Shown here one piece after another: positions 5,503-6,081 of a stretch of 6,081 bases of DNA. Both the position numbers and the translations under genes were made by a program. Origin of the DNA: Coriobacteriia bacterium (lineage in GTDB: Bacteria > Actinomycetota > Coriobacteriia > Anaerosomatales > SLCP01); contig SLCP01000032.1 of assembly GCA_007125735.1 (NCBI GenBank), positions 1-6,081 of the forward strand. Reading direction: 5' to 3'. The notes beneath the pieces were generated by a model. That model ran no database searches. It saw only the letters and a list, made by a program, of their open reading frames with translations, and was not told the DNA's origin. Each line of letters opens with the position of its first letter. The first letter of the stretch is position 1.

Positions 5503-6081
5503 CTACCTGCCGAAGATCGCTCTCCCGATGCGGACCATCGTGGCGCCCTCTTCTACGGCCACACGGAAGTCGCCCGACATTCCCATCGAGAGTTCATCTA
5601 ACTCTACCCCATTGAGCGGCATCGCGTGCAGCGAATCGCGCAGTTCGCGCAGTTCCCTGAAGACCCACCTCACCTGCTCTGCACGCGCAAGCGGCGCCAT
5701 CGTCATCAGCCCACGTACCTCGACGGAATCCATGCGTGACGCCTCGAGGAGCGCCTCACGCACGTCGGCCGGCACGAAGCCGTGTTTGGCCGACTCTCCC
5801 GCGATGTTGACCTGCAACAGCACGGCCTGCACGACCCCCGCCTCGGCCGCCTTGCGCTCGATGGTGTGCAGCAACTTGAGCGAATCGACCGAGTGTATGA
5901 GGTGCGCGCGGCCCACGACGTCTTTGACCTTGTTCGTCTGGAGCGTGCCGACGAAGTGCCACCGCACGTCGGGAAAGAGGCCGTACTTGCCGAGGAACTC
6001 CTGCACGCGATTCTCGCCGAAGTCGTTGATGCCGGCAGCGACCGCCTCACGGATCTCCGGAACACCCACCGTCTTGGTGAC
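5503..6081 (-). CDS. yggS: PLP homeostasis protein, YggS/YlmE (PLPBP) family (N-terminus cut by window)
   Basis: A PLP-binding protein without known enzymatic activity that buffers pyridoxal phosphate and affects amino-acid balance. The visible 192 residues are the C-terminal part of a roughly 230-residue family; about 35 residues lie off the right edge. The first visible residues are VTKT: this Lys, at 6075-6073, aligns with the PLP Schiff-base lysine. Next come GINDFGENRVQEF, HFVGTLQTNKVKDVV (usually HFIGxLQxNK), HSVDS, GLMTMAP, and the C-terminal phosphate-binding segment LSMGMSGDFRVAVEEGATMV with VRIGRAIFG at the end. An internal GTG at 6069 is not a plausible start because it would remove the lysine. 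It heads the visible part of the operon, upstream of sepF as ylmE is in Bacillus. Confidence 0.96.
   Translation of the reverse strand, partial: VTKTVGVPEIREAVAAGINDFGENRVQEFLGKYGLFPDVRWHFVGTLQTNKVKDVVGRAHLIHSVDSLKLLHTIERKAAEAGVVQAVLLQVNIAGESAKHGFVPADVREALLEASRMDSVEVRGLMTMAPLARAEQVRWVFRELRELRDSLHAMPLNGVELDELSMGMSGDFRVAVEEGATMVRIGRAIFGR

Noticed and set aside
6067..6069. GTG at 6069 as the true start of the yggS gene
   Set aside because: The reading frame continues to the window edge and the codons just before it encode VTKT with the PLP lysine, so the gene is cut by the window.

Overview
The window is a compact, high-GC bacterial chromosome segment in which every gene is read from the minus strand. 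Transcription order, from the right edge to the left, is: yggS/ylmE-type PLP homeostasis protein (5' end cut by the window), sepF, proC, yggT/ylmG, divIVA, a DUF167 (YggU) gene, then a promoter and T-box leader, then ileS (3' end cut by the window). This is the conserved 'ylm' cell-division neighbourhood of Gram-positive bacteria (ylmE-sepF-ylmG-divIVA-ileS in Bacillus), here with proC between sepF and yggT.

Organism (inference): the DivIVA and SepF genes, the high GC, GTG starts in five of the six genes whose start lies in the window, and the bacterial-type IleS point to a high-GC Gram-positive. The full-length Stem I and the intrinsic terminator make the ileS T-box a transcriptional-attenuation type. 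Streptomyces and Mycobacterium typically have short, translational ileS T-boxes, so a deeper actinobacterial lineage (Coriobacteriia-like) or a high-GC Firmicute-like lineage fits better. The sequence alone does not settle this.

Layout: 6081-2706 is one tightly packed operon. Intergenic gaps are 5-25 nt, one junction (proC/yggT) is a 4-base GTGA overlap, and Shine-Dalgarno sequences sit inside or beside the preceding stop codons. It combines PLP homeostasis (YggS), the Z-ring membrane anchor (SepF), proline synthesis (ProC), a small membrane protein (YggT) and the polar/septal scaffold (DivIVA). The 421-base gap at 2705-2285 is fully accounted for: a near-consensus promoter (TTGACC-17-TACCAT), a 5' hairpin, a complete T-box leader with an AUC (Ile) specifier, the T-box/antiterminator, an intrinsic terminator with a U-run, and the ileS ribosome binding site. 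ileS expression should therefore rise when uncharged tRNA-Ile accumulates, even though the gene lies at the end of a division operon.

I see no mobile elements, CRISPR arrays, tRNA or rRNA genes, and no clear evidence for a wholly new system. The most interesting points are the detailed T-box architecture, the HMGT variant of the IleS HIGH motif, and the lineage-specific low-complexity regions of DivIVA and SepF.
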